Assembly: GCA_964019425.1 (NCBI GenBank) | Contig: OZ025846.1 | Span: forward strand, 248,001 to 312,000 | DNA from: Flectonema sp. DT1601 | Taxonomy: Eukaryota; Euglenozoa; Diplonemea; Diplonemida; Diplonemidae | Direction: 5' to 3' | Length of the DNA stretch: 64,000 bases | Shown here: positions 12,691 through 22,093 of the stretch, one piece after another | How positions within the stretch are numbered: position 1 is the first letter of the stretch | Layout of the letters: each line of letters begins with the position of its first letter | Translations under genes and position numbers: made by a program | The notes under the pieces: model-generated | Told to the model about the DNA's origin: nothing | The model's database searches: none | What the model saw: the letters and a program-made list of their open reading frames with translations, nothing else

Positions 12691-12924
12691 ATCCTTTCCC
12701 TGCCACAGAGGATTTTTGCAAAAGCAAGCCAGTTGATCAAGAATCTAAGAAATCTTTATGCTCCCATCAAGTGCCAGGTGGAAAAAATCATTATTTACCA
12801 AGCAAACACATTAAACAACTACCATACTGCACAATAAGAATAATTCTTGCTGAAACTTTCCTTTGTAGCACGTATTTCTTTATAAAAAAGAACAAAAAAA
12901 ATGGCTGGGAAAAAAGTATGCTTG

Positions 12925-13019
12925 CAGGGAAATATTCCCGCGGGGAAATATTCTCGCGGATTCAGAAAAAATAATAAAAACTCGCGGGTTTTTCCCCACA
13001 AGAATATTTCCCTTTACAG
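12925..13019 (+). repeat. Right mini-element of the TA-flanked composite
   Basis: Two ~17-bp repeats (gggaaatattc followed by cgcggg), a spacer, ctcgcgggtttttcccc, then the terminal gaatatttccctttacag and TA. It is homologous in the same orientation to 10056-10172. Confidence 0.7.
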
Positions 13020-13044
13020 TATATTTTATTTTTTTTTTTTTTTT

Positions 13045-13314
13045 TTCATGTTTGATTATTTCCTCTTCATATTTTTTTTCTATTCTTTCTTTTTTTTTTT
13101 TTTTTTTTTTTCTCTACCTCTCTCTTAATTCTGTTCGTTTCTTTGAAACGAAAATTCATTTGAATATTATTCCTTGGTCAGCAACCATCATTGTCGCCCT
13201 TTGGGCCTGTTAAAAAAAAAAAAAAAATAAAAAGTAAGTTTACATCGGGAATAGGGCAGGAGCCAAAAGCTCCCAGTCCGTTACTTCCCACCTTTTCGAA
13301 ATTCGTTTATTCTT
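13045..13314 (+). repeat. Dispersed Y repeat, copy 2
   Basis: Near-complete Y copy, including both stem-loops and the tcgaaattcg end. It passes directly into inverted satellite. With X at 9939 it makes up the core of the first fold-back-like composite once the TA-flanked insertion is discounted. Confidence 0.85.
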
Positions 13315-13716
13315 TTTTTTTATTTTAAATTCTTTTTATTTATTCTTTAAAGAAAAGAAACGGAAAATAGAAATTAGTCGACAAAGTCGAACGATAAAAA
13401 AAACAATGATAACATTGTTTTTCCTTTTTTTTTTTTTTTTTATATTCTTTTTTATTAATTTTGAAAAAAAAAAACAATCAGTTTAGCGTCTTGACCAGGA
13501 CGGAAAATAGAAAGTGATCGACATAGTCGATCGATAAAAAAACAATGATAACATTGTTTATTCTTTTTTTTTATTTTTTTTTTTAATATTTTTTTATTTT
13601 GAAAAAAAAAAAAAACAATCAGTTTAGCGTCTTGACCAGGACGGAAAATAGAAAGTAATCGACATAGTCGATCGATAAAAAAAACAATGATAACATTGTT
13701 TATTCTTTTTTTTAAC
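13315..13716 (-). repeat. Satellite array, - orientation, short arm
   Basis: Three satellite units in reverse orientation (one B, two A), forming the right arm opposite the 6053-9938 array. It ends abruptly at 13716 in a T-run before unrelated sequence. Confidence 0.9.
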
Positions 13717-14159
13717 AGGTTAAGTTACTGTAGTTTGACAGGGAACTTTGTAAGACATTTTTTAAGAACCTGGGGTGGGTAAATTAAAGAGGGGAAATTT
13801 GGATTTATGCAGTTTTGACACCTCTTACCTTATATCCTTGCTCTGTTCACAGATTTAGCTGCTAATATACCAAAAGACCCCAAAAAAACCCAAACAAGAC
13901 TGGTTACTAGCTTTTTTAATTAAAAAAAATTTTTTTTACTCCCCTTCAAGTAATTTTTTTTTTGTTTTTTTACATTCTGAGAGAATAAATTTTTTTTCAA
14001 AAAATTCAAAAAAAATGCTTTCGAGCTCCACAGTGCCAGTTTCTCAATTTTCCACTGCTTTATTTTCAACAACTTTCCATTTTTTTTCTAAAAAAATTCC
14101 AAAAAAATACCAAAAATGTCCAAAAATGAGGTATTTTTTATTTGAAAATTTTTTTTCAA

Positions 14160-14256
14160 AAAAGCTAAAAAAAGCTAAAAAAAGCTAAAAAAAGCTAAAA
14201 AAAGCTAAATAGCTTTAGCTTAGCTCTAAAAAGCTTAGCTTTAGCTTTAGCTTTTT
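14160..14256 (+). repeat. Decamer tandem repeat with hairpin
   Basis: Five copies of aaaaaagcta run into tttagct/agcttt repeats of opposite sense, so the stretch can fold on itself. It borders the small GC-richer frame at 14247-14390. Confidence 0.7.
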
Positions 14257-14390
14257 GCACAAGTATGCTCCGCGGAGTGCGCTGCCATTGCAGCTTGGGC
14301 AACGAACGCCATCTCGTTCGTTGGTGTTGCTTGTCCTCTTCCGGCCCCTGGAGTGAGGGCTACGACGGTGTTTGGGTCGACGCCAGACAT
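14247..14390 (-). CDS. Possible 47-residue ORF, unknown
   Basis: Minus-strand frame from ATG at 14390 to TAA at 14247. It begins MSGVDPNTVVALTPG and ends AEHTCAKS. It is GC-richer than all surrounding DNA, which is the only hint of coding. It could be the first exon or 5' fragment of a mobile-element gene captured between satellite blocks. No family is recognised, and it may be non-coding. Confidence 0.2.
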   Translation of the reverse strand: MSGVDPNTVVALTPGAGRGQATPTNEMAFVAQAAMAAHSAEHTCAKS

Positions 14391-14502
14391 TTTTGTTGAT
14401 CGCAGCTAGTTTTACTGGCGCACAGGGAAATAGATAACATGACATAATAAATAACGGCTCTTAATCTGAATAGTTTCTTCTCCAACTTCGTCGGTGCAAA
14501 AA

Positions 14503-14660
14503 AAAAAAAAAAAAAAAAAAGGAATAAACAATGTTATCATTGTTTTTTTTTATCGATCGACTATGTCGATTAATTTCTATTTTCCGTCCTGATCGACGCT
14601 AAACTGATTGTTTCCTTTTTTAAAAAAAGAAAATTTTTTTAAATAAAATAAAAAAAAAAA
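14503..14660 (+). repeat. Satellite, + orientation, single unit
   Basis: One type A unit in + orientation that abuts core repeat X, mirroring the arrangement at 9800-9940. It forms the short left arm of the second fold-back-like composite. Confidence 0.85.
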
Positions 14661-15150
14661 AAAGAGCATCTCCCTGCTTCCCCCATATCCCCACAATAAT
14701 ATTATACCTTTCATTTTCTCTTTCCTTTTCTGGTCTTTGAATTCGATAGAGTGGGAAGTAACGGACTGGGAGCTTTTGGCTCCTGCCCTATTCCCGATGT
14801 AAACTTTCTTTTTATTTTTTTTTTTTTTTTTAACAGGCCCACAGGGCGACAATGACTGTTGCTGACCAAGGAATAATATTCAAATGAATTTTCGTTTCAA
14901 AGAAACGAACAGAATTAAGAGAGAGGCAGAGAAAAAAAAAAAAAAGAAAGAAAAGAAAAAAAAAATATGAAGAGGAAATAATCAAACATGAAAAAAATAA
15001 AAAAAAAAATAAAATATAAATAAAAAACTTTGTATGAAAAAGGAAAAAAAAGAAAAAAAAAAAAAAAAAAAAAGACCAGAAAAGGAAAGAGAAAATGAAA
15101 AGGTATAATATTATTGTGGGGATATGAGGATAGCAGGGAGATGCTCTTTT
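14661..15150. repeat. Second composite core: X (+), Y (-), X (-)
   Basis: X in + orientation (14661-14738) joins the end of an inverted Y (14741-14998). An A-rich linker (14999-15071) and inverted X (15072-15150) follow. The linker preserves the empty target site of the TA-flanked element found at 10056. Both outer edges are X abutting satellite, so the core is symmetric around Y. Confidence 0.8.
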
Positions 15151-15285
15151 TTTTTTTTTTTTTTTTTTTTATTTATTATTTAAAAAAAGGAAACAATCAG
15201 TTTAGCGTCTCGATCGGGACGGAAAATAGAAATTAATCGACATAGTCGATCGATAGAAAAAAAAACAATGATAACATTGTTTATT

Positions 15286-15319
<34 letters not shown>

Positions 15320-17061
15320 CTTTTAATTATTTTAAAGAAAAAACAATCAGTTTAGCGTCTTGACCAGGACGGAAAATAGAAAGTGATCGACATAGTCGAT
15401 CGATAAAAAAACAATGATAACATTGTTTATTCTTTTTTTTTTTTTTTTTAAATTCTTATTATTTATTTTTTAAAGAAAAAAAAAACGGAAAATAAAAATT
15501 AGTCGACAAAGTCGAACGATAAAAAAAACAGTGATAACATTGTTTATTCTTTTTTTTTTTGTTTTTTTTTTATATTCTTTTTTATTAATTTTGAAAAAAA
15601 TAAAAAAACAATCAGTTTAGCGTCTTGACCAGGACGGAAAATAGAAAGTAATCGACATAGTCGATCGATAAAAAAACAATGATAACATTGTTTAATCTTT
15701 TTTTTTTAAATTCTTTTTATTTATTTTTAAAGAAAAAAAACGGAAAATAGAAATTAGTCGACAAAGTCGAACGATAAAAAACAATGATAACATTGTTTAT
15801 TCTTTTTTTTTATTTTTTTTATATTTTTTTTTAATTAATTTTGAAAAAAAAAAACAATCAGTTTAGCGTCTTGACCAGGACGGAAAATAGAAAGCGATCG
15901 ACATAGTCGATCGATAAGAAAACAATGATAACATTGTTTATTCTTTTTTTTTTATTTTAAATTCTTTTTATTTATTTTAAAGAAAAAAACGGAAAATAGA
16001 AATTAGTCGACAAAGTCGAACGATAAAAAAAAACAATGATAACATTGTTTATTCTTTTTTTTGTATTTTTTTTATATTCTTTTTTATTAATTTTGAAAAA
16101 AAAAAAACAATCAGTTTAGCGTCTTGACCAGGACTGAAAATAGAAAGTGATCGACATAGTCGATCGATAAAAAAGCAATGATAATATTGTTTATTCTTTT
16201 TTTTTTTTTTTTTTTTAAATTCTTTTTATTTATTTTTTAAAGAAAAAAATGGAAAATAGAAAATAGTCAACAAAGTCGAACGATAAAAAAAACAATGATA
16301 ACATTGTTTATTCTATTTTTTTATTTTTTTTTTTTTTTCTATTCTTTTTTATTAATTTTGAAAAAAAAAAACAATCAGTTTAGCGTCTTGACCAGGACGG
16401 AAAATAGAAAGTAATCGACATAGTCGATCGATAAAAAAACAATGATAACATTGTTTAATCTTTTTTTTTTAAATTCTTTTTATTTATTTTCAAAGAAAAA
16501 AAACGGAAAATAGAAATTAGTCGACAAAGTCGAACGATAAAAAAACAATGATAACATTGTTTATTCTTTTTTTTTATTTTTTTTATATTTTTTTTTTTAA
16601 TTAATTTTGAAAAAAAAAACAATCAGTTTAGCGTCTTGACCAGGACGGAAAATAGAAAGCGATCGACATAGTCGATCGATAAGAAAACAATGATAACATT
16701 GTTTATTCTTTTTTTTTTATTTTAAATTCTTTTTATTTATTTAAAGAAAAAAACGGAAAATAGAAATTAGTCGACAAAGTCGAACGATAAAAAAAAACAA
16801 TGATAACATTGTTTATTCTTTTTTTTGTATTTTTTTTATATTCTTTTTTATTAATTTTGAAAAAAAAAAAACAATCAGTTTAGCGTCTTGACCAGGACTG
16901 AAAATAGAAAGTGATCGACATAGTCGATCGATAAAAAAGCAATGATAATATTTTTTATTCTTTTTTTTTTTTTTTTTTTTTAAATTCTTTTTATTTATTT
17001 TTTAAAGAAAAAAATGGAAAATAGAAAATAGTCAACAAAGTCGAACGATAAAAAAAAACAA
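15151..17061 (-). repeat. Satellite array, - orientation, long arm
   Basis: About 14 satellite units in reverse orientation, mainly alternating A and B. Two stretches (about 15700-16300 and 16430-17050) are near-duplicates, pointing to recent block duplication. The array is interrupted at 17062 by a MITE and resumes at 17881. Confidence 0.95.
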
Positions 17062-17190
17062 GGGTAAAGGGGTCTTTCCTACACAAATAGTTTCAGAACT
17101 AACCATTCATTACAAAATCCAAAATGGCTGTAAACCGTCCAGTTCGATCCTGGGTGAGGGCATTTTTTTTTTTTCCCGATTTTTTTTTCA

Positions 17191-17655
17191 GGTTGGACTT
17201 TGTACGGGGAGGTTGGCTTTTATTAGTGGCTCCCCCCCCTTGGGGGGGGTTGGGGGGGGGGCTTGCGTCCCGCCAAGAATTTGGCGGACGCAAGCCCCCC
17301 CCTTGCACTCTTCCCCAGCTTAACATCCATTAGTAGCAAACTTGTTTTTTCAGGTTGGACTTTGTACAGGGGAGGTTGGCTTTTATTAGTGGCTCCCCCC
17401 CCTTGGGGGGGGTTGGGGGGGGGGCTTGCGTTCCGCCAAGAACTTGGCGGAACGCAAGCCCCCCCTTGCACTCTTCCCAGCTTAATATCCATTAGTAGCA
17501 AATTTGTTTTTTGAGGTTGGACTTTGTACGGGAGAGGTTGGCTTTTATTAGTGGCTCCCCCCCCTTGGGGGGGGTTGGGGGGGGGGCTTGCGTTCCGCCA
17601 AGTTCTTGGCGGAACGCAAGCCCCCCCTTGCACTATACCCCAGCTTAATACCTAT
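17191..17655 (+). repeat. 162-bp minisatellite with G-tracts and hairpin
   Basis: Three tandem copies with a 162-bp period (ggttggactttgtac starts at 17191, 17353 and 17515). Each has a run of about 8 C, TT, about 8 G, TT and about 9 G. A near-perfect hairpin built on gcttgcgt...ccgccaag and its complement follows, and then another C run. The G-tracts can form a quadruplex on the + strand and the hairpin a cruciform. Confidence 0.9.
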
Positions 17656-17690
17656 TCTGGGTGAAAAAATCCGGTGAAAAAAAAATGACG

Positions 17691-17757
17691 TTGGTCGGGA
17701 TTGAGCCTGGGCATCGGGTATCCAAGGTCAGTGCTCCCTCCGCTGAACCACATCCGC
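17691..17757 (-). pseudogene. tRNA-like segment inside the MITE
   Basis: On the minus strand the sequence opens gcggatgtggttcagcgg, resembling a tRNA acceptor strand, D arm and box A. It ends in ggctcaatccc, a box-B/T-loop-like element. The T stem and the 3' acceptor strand do not pair well, so it is not a functional tRNA by eye. At the left end of the MITE, 17135-17160 (+) holds a similar T-arm motif, gttcgatcc. A tRNA-derived origin of the MITE interior is plausible. Confidence 0.5.
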
Positions 17758-17880
17758 TCTTAAAGACAGGTGCGGGTCTCGATGCATCCCATATACAGTT
17801 TTTGGGTCCCCCAGCCATTTTGGATTTTGTAATGAATGGTTAGTTCTGAAACTATTTGTGTAGTAAACACTAGTTTGCCC

Positions 17881-18085
17881 AAAAAACAATGATAACATTG
17901 TTTATTCTATTTTTTTATTTTTTTTTTTTTTTCTATTCTTTTTTATTAATTTTGAAAAAAAAAAACAATCAGTTTAGCGTCTTGACCAGGACGGAAAATA
18001 GAAAGTAATCGACATAGTCGATCGATAAAAAAACAATGATAACATTGTTTAATCTTTTTTTTTTAAATTCTTTTTATTTATTTTC
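17881..18085 (-). repeat. Satellite, - orientation, remainder after MITE
   Basis: Continuation of the array broken at 17061: the end of a B unit, one A unit and the start of another. It passes into a pyrimidine-rich linker leading to the fourth Y copy. Confidence 0.9.
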
Positions 18086-18150
18086 AAAGAAGTTTTCTTT
18101 TTTTTTCCATTTTCATATAACGTTTATTTGTTTTTATTTTATTTTTTTTT

Positions 18151-18358
18151 TCATGTTTGATTATTTCCTCTTCATATTATTTTTTTTTTATTATTTTTCT
18201 GCCTCTCCCTTAATTCTGTTCGTTTCTTTGAAACGAAAATTCATTTGAATATTATTCCTTGGTCAGCATCTTTCATTGTCGCCCTTTGGGCCTGTTAAAA
18301 AAAAAAAATAAAATAAAAAGAAAGTTTACATCGGGAATAGGGCAGGAGCCAAAAGCTC
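18151..18358 (+). repeat. Dispersed Y repeat, copy 4, left part
   Basis: Y sequence up to gccaaaagctc, inside the ggagccaaaagctcc stem-loop, where it is interrupted by the retroelement. The remaining Y bases resume at 22209 with ccagtccgttac. Confidence 0.8.
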
Positions 18359-18443
18359 TTGAAATTCCATTTAGGTAATTTGCTACCATGTCCTAAAGCA
18401 GCGCCGATGATAAAGAAAACATAAACTACCGAAATTACTTTGT

Positions 18444-20399
18444 GTGTATTTTATTCCACTTCTCTTACCTCGTGCATATTATATATTCGGCGTGAGTGGT
18501 ACTGTTATTAGTTTTATCGTTATTATCGAACTTCTTCTGCAGTTCACAGCCACTCACCCACTTCCACTCTTCAATTCAAAAGGGTTAGTGTACCTTCCGG
18601 GTGGCAAGCAGCTTGTGGAGAGATTTGAAAATCTCAAAGGCCACCTCATGTGCATGAGTTCTGTTGCGGGCTGGGAGAACGAGCCGTGGTTTGTGAAGCA
18701 GGGGAATGTTTTGCTGAAGCAGCTGCGAATGCAGCATATGTTTCGAAACTTAAGCACATCAGAAAGAAGCTGCATCCCCATCATCACCTCGGTATCAAAG
18801 CTGCCATCAATAGCCAAGCTGTCATCGGTTACAGACACTCGACGAAGCATAAGCGAAGCAGAAAGGGACCCTGTTCACATCCTCTCAGCCACAAAGACAC
18901 TGTTACTTTTAGGTGCTCAACGGAGTCAAAACACATTAAGCCGGAATCATATCCCAATCACAAGTTCAAAGTTGATATCAATAAGCAAGTCAGAACGGAA
19001 CCCCATTCACATCCTTTCAGCTACAAAGATGCTGTTACCTTTAGGTGCTCGAAAGGACCGAGGCACATTGAGGCGAAGCCATATCTCAATTGTACAGTCG
19101 GTAGTAGATGCTCGACAAAGCCTGAATGCAGTAAAACAACAAAGCCTTGTCCTGAAACCCAAAGACAAGCTATTAATTATAGAAACTCGGCGGCGCTTAA
19201 ACAAGTTAATTCTGAGACGGAACTCCACAAGTTCAGAGCCTCAGGAAAACATGGATACACGAACGAAGCTAAGCCCAGAGCTCAAGGCATCAGGCAAGAA
19301 CTTGACAACTCAGGAGCCAAATTCAAAGGAATCCAAAGGATGCCCAGTTCGTTCAAATACTCCACCAAAAACCTATTCAACGCACTGCAGAATAATAAGA
19401 AGTACCGATCGCACAACAGACAGAATGCTAACGGAAGGCTCACAAGAAAATATTGTTGGAAATATCCTGCTGAACATGATGGAAGGACCCAACGTGGCAA
19501 AAAAGAGTCACAAGGAAGACAGCGTGAGCTGTGTCGAGGCAACAGAACTGTTGCAAGGAACTATGGAGCAGATGTGGGCTGCCAAAACGACCTCCAACAG
19601 GAGAAATCTTTGGCGAAGATTTCAGAATTGGGCAAGGGAAAGGAAGCAACCAGTAACAGCGAGCACGGCAGTGCTCTTTGTCATGGCAACTGGAGTAGCA
19701 CTGCAGGGACTCTTGACTTATGCAAAAAACCTCTCAGCATTAATGGGGAGAATGGGAATGGACAATGGACCGCTCCTAAGTCTGGCTGCAGCACTGAGAG
19801 CATCAGGTGCAGCAATTCCTCTGGAGCAGGCCTTGCCAATAACGCATGTCGACCTGATAAACTGGGCAAAAGTGCAGAACAAGCGGACCTGCCTGGCAAT
19901 GTTGGTTTGTTGGAAGACAGCATCAAGGTGGGGCGAGACTGCTGCTTTATCAAGGAATCAGTTCATAGTACTAAGGCCGTACGAAATAATAATCGATTGG
20001 TTTCGCACACCCAAGGGAAGGAAAGCAAATCCATACTCGCCCAGCAGGTGGACAGTCATCAGTGGAAGGCATACCGATCAGATCGAGACTCTGGTAAGAC
20101 AAATGGGAGACTTCGAACAACTCCACCCGTGGGATACTTCAAGACTGGTGAAGGAATTCCAGAAGGACAACACCATGAAGAAATACACCGCCCATTCGAT
20201 AAAGCGAGGTGCCATCAGCTGTCTGTTAGAGGTGCTCGCAACAAGACGACGACAGTCAGGAATCAGCGAAATCCTGATAAGCAGATTAGCAAAGCATGCA
20301 GGGACTTCACCGATATCGAGCACAACCCTCAGGTATGGGGGAAATCCTATTGCGATGGCCAGGGCACTGAGGACAGCGGATGTCACTCGTTTCTTATGA
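18444..20399 (+). CDS. Tyrosine recombinase part of the retroelement
   Basis: The catalytic half lies in the last ~180 residues, where the landmarks of tyrosine recombinases appear in order: an Arg in TASRWGET, HSIKRG (H-x-x-R), KHAG, and a Tyr in TLRYGG. This enzyme would integrate the circular cDNA. The upstream half is Ser/Arg-rich and contains an internal ~130-bp duplication (around 18840-18910 and 18990-19060). The recombinase lies 5' of the reverse transcriptase, unlike the order in most described DIRS elements. A second frame stays open across most of this region; extensive overlap is known for DIRS elements. Confidence 0.7.
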   Translation: MYFIPLLLPRAYYIFGVSGTVISFIVIIELLLQFTATHPLPLFNSKGLVYLPGGKQLVERFENLKGHLMCMSSVAGWENEPWFVKQGNVLLKQLRMQHMFRNLSTSERSCIPIITSVSKLPSIAKLSSVTDTRRSISEAERDPVHILSATKTLLLLGAQRSQNTLSRNHIPITSSKLISISKSERNPIHILSATKMLLPLGARKDRGTLRRSHISIVQSVVDARQSLNAVKQQSLVLKPKDKLLIIETRRRLNKLILRRNSTSSEPQENMDTRTKLSPELKASGKNLTTQEPNSKESKGCPVRSNTPPKTYSTHCRIIRSTDRTTDRMLTEGSQENIVGNILLNMMEGPNVAKKSHKEDSVSCVEATELLQGTMEQMWAAKTTSNRRNLWRRFQNWARERKQPVTASTAVLFVMATGVALQGLLTYAKNLSALMGRMGMDNGPLLSLAAALRASGAAIPLEQALPITHVDLINWAKVQNKRTCLAMLVCWKTASRWGETAALSRNQFIVLRPYEIIIDWFRTPKGRKANPYSPSRWTVISGRHTDQIETLVRQMGDFEQLHPWDTSRLVKEFQKDNTMKKYTAHSIKRGAISCLLEVLATRRRQSGISEILISRLAKHAGTSPISSTTLRYGGNPIAMARALRTADVTRFL

Positions 20400-22093
20400 A
20401 GAGTGATATTGGACGGTCAGATGAGCGAGAAGTGATTCGAAAAATGTCAACTCAATTCACGCATCGTTCCAAAAGTACACGTTTGCCCGTCACACCTGAT
20501 GAACACGCTGCACCGCTTCATGTTTCAAAGACGGAACCTATGGATGTACCTTTTTTATTAAAGAGGATGCTACCTAAGGTTAAGCAGCGCTTTCAACATG
20601 TGTGGTCGTTGACCTTCCCAAGTCCGATTTCTACTACAGATTCCGCAATATCAATTGAGAGAGGTTTTCAGTCGAAGTTTAGCAGTAAGCATGCTTCGGA
20701 GTTGGTGCAATGTGGGGTTGCAGTCCCTTTCAAGTCTGTCCCGATCTCTCATAATGTACCATTCACAGTTTACGAAGAGAGAGAGACTGGTAACAGGCAG
20801 AGGTTCATTCTTTGGACCAAGGCACAGAATAACAAGTTGACCTCTGATATCTATGTACCTTATGTACCTTTGAAACATGTGTCTCATTATCTCGGAGCTG
20901 TGCACTCTGAAGTTGCATCTTGCAGAGATTTTAAAACTGGGTTCTATCAGATAAGTATTCCAGTAGAGTCTAGACCCTTTTTCGCTTTTTATGACTCTTC
21001 TGGTAAGTCATATGCTCTTACTCGTTTACCGATGGGACATGTATGTGCACCTGAGCTTATGAACACCATTGCGGCAGTTGTTGCAGGCGACCCGCTTTTT
21101 GTTTTAGAACAACATGCAGAGAGAGATGTCAGCATTCATTGGTGGATCGATAATATTCGTCTCTTTGGACCAAGACAGGCTGTTCAGGCTGCCACTTCAA
21201 GAATGGATGACCTGGCAAGGAGGGCAGGAGTGACATGGAAACCAAGTGACTCGATTGATTGTTCTACTTGTTATGAGTTTCTTGGTGTTCTGTTTTCACA
21301 TAAAAAGAAAACAGTGGGATTGGGTACCAAGATTAAGAGGAAGCTTCGTTCCACTTGCCTTTCTTCTTTGACTGCTTCTCAATTGGAATCTTTGGGGGGT
21401 CGCCTTCTTCATGCAAGTACAGTCTCTGGTGTTTCCCCAGGGAGGTACTGGTTTGCATTGAAATACCTCCGAAGAATTACAAATTATCTGAACAGGGGGG
21501 TATTTCGGATACAGGATGTTTTGAAGATCCCACACTCTGTTGAGAAAGAGCTTATTTCTTGGATTTCTTCTGTTCAGATTGAAAGGGAGATAATCCCTAA
21601 AGAAAAGAAAGGAAAGACTGCAGATGTTTTTGTTGATGCCTCATTGCAAGGATGGGGAGGAGTTGTTGTTTGGGATACAGGGGAACTTGTTATTGTTGGC
21701 TCATCATGGCCGCAGGGGGAAAGCCGGCATATCAATGTTCTTGAGGCTGATGCCCTGGGACAAACTCTTAATGGAATCAGCAAGGCTGACCACTTATCTA
21801 TTTGGGTAGACAATACCACAGTATGTGGTGCTTTTAGAAAGAAGATGTGTGTTCGGTCACATGCTATTAATGAGTGTTTAATGTCTGCAGTCAATTCACT
21901 TTCTTCTTTAAAATGTTCGTATAATTTGGAGTGGGTCAGCACTAAGTATAATCCTGCGGATGTACCGTCCAGGGAACCCATTTCTTCCTCTACCAGATCC
22001 AAGGTGGAACAGGCGTTGGGGGCATTCTTCAACTCGCGTCGGGGTGTTGGTGCCGGTGTCCCGTCAGGACCTGGCACTACCCCAGCGCGGTGA
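20400..22093 (+). CDS. Reverse transcriptase-RNase H part of the retroelement
   Basis: The reverse transcriptase palm is recognisable around 20920-21200, with DFKTGFYQISI, a YALTRLPMG motif and the following catalytic segment. A thumb-like part follows, then an RNase H-like domain at about 21610-21990 (VFVDASLQGWGG, LEADAL, WVDNTT). The open frame actually extends upstream to 18650, overlapping the recombinase frame, but recognisable homology begins only after about 20550. Family-level similarity is to tyrosine-recombinase retroelements rather than classic LTR elements. Confidence 0.7.

Larger units (their letters stand above)
10056..13019 (+). mobile_element. TA-flanked inverted-repeat element, non-autonomous composite
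   Basis: The ends are inverted: ctgtaaagggaaatattc on the left, gaatatttccctttacag on the right, each flanked by TA. The minus strand at 15005-15060 holds the uninterrupted sequence atttatatttta, matching left flank plus right flank with one TA. This is direct evidence for insertion with a TA target duplication, the Tc1/mariner-pogo hallmark. Inside are two inverted copies of the 1.4-kb repeat and ~235 bp of unique sequence (12690-12925). No transposase frame is present, so it would depend on an enzyme supplied elsewhere. Confidence 0.75.
13717..14502. other. Unassigned spacer between two satellite composites
   Basis: About 790 bp that is neither satellite nor X/Y. The left part is AT-rich with many short A and T runs. 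The right part (14260-14400) is GC-richer and holds a possible small minus-strand frame. No terminal repeats were found at either end. Confidence 0.5.
17062..17880. mobile_element. MITE with long TIRs and 9-bp target duplication
   Basis: The terminal inverted repeats are ~80 bp. Outer parts (gggtaaagg... / reverse of ...gtttgccc) are diverged, while inner parts match over ~50 bp (tacacaaatagtttcagaac on the left, its complement at ~17843-17862). Both flanks read aaaaaacaa, and removing the element restores a normal satellite unit, so this is a clean insertion with a 9-bp duplication. Termini beginning GGG and a 9-bp duplication fit Mutator-like or Merlin elements. No transposase is encoded. 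The interior holds a G-tract minisatellite and tRNA-like sequence. Confidence 0.8.

Noticed and set aside
6053-17061. CRISPR-like look of regularly spaced palindromic units
   Set aside because: Units are 110-140 bp with homopolymer spacers that are not unique sequences, there are no cas genes, and the genome is eukaryotic. It is a satellite.
17099-17633. Pro/Gly-rich ORFs in the 162-bp minisatellite
   Set aside because: They arise from C and G runs in a tandem repeat and are frame-dependent low complexity.
17691-17757. Functional tRNA gene
   Set aside because: Box-A and box-B-like motifs are present, but the T stem and the acceptor stem do not pair, so only a tRNA-like relic is reported.
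18554-21535. Minus-strand ORFs across the retroelement
   Set aside because: They are antisense to recombinase and reverse-transcriptase motifs, with no domain of their own.
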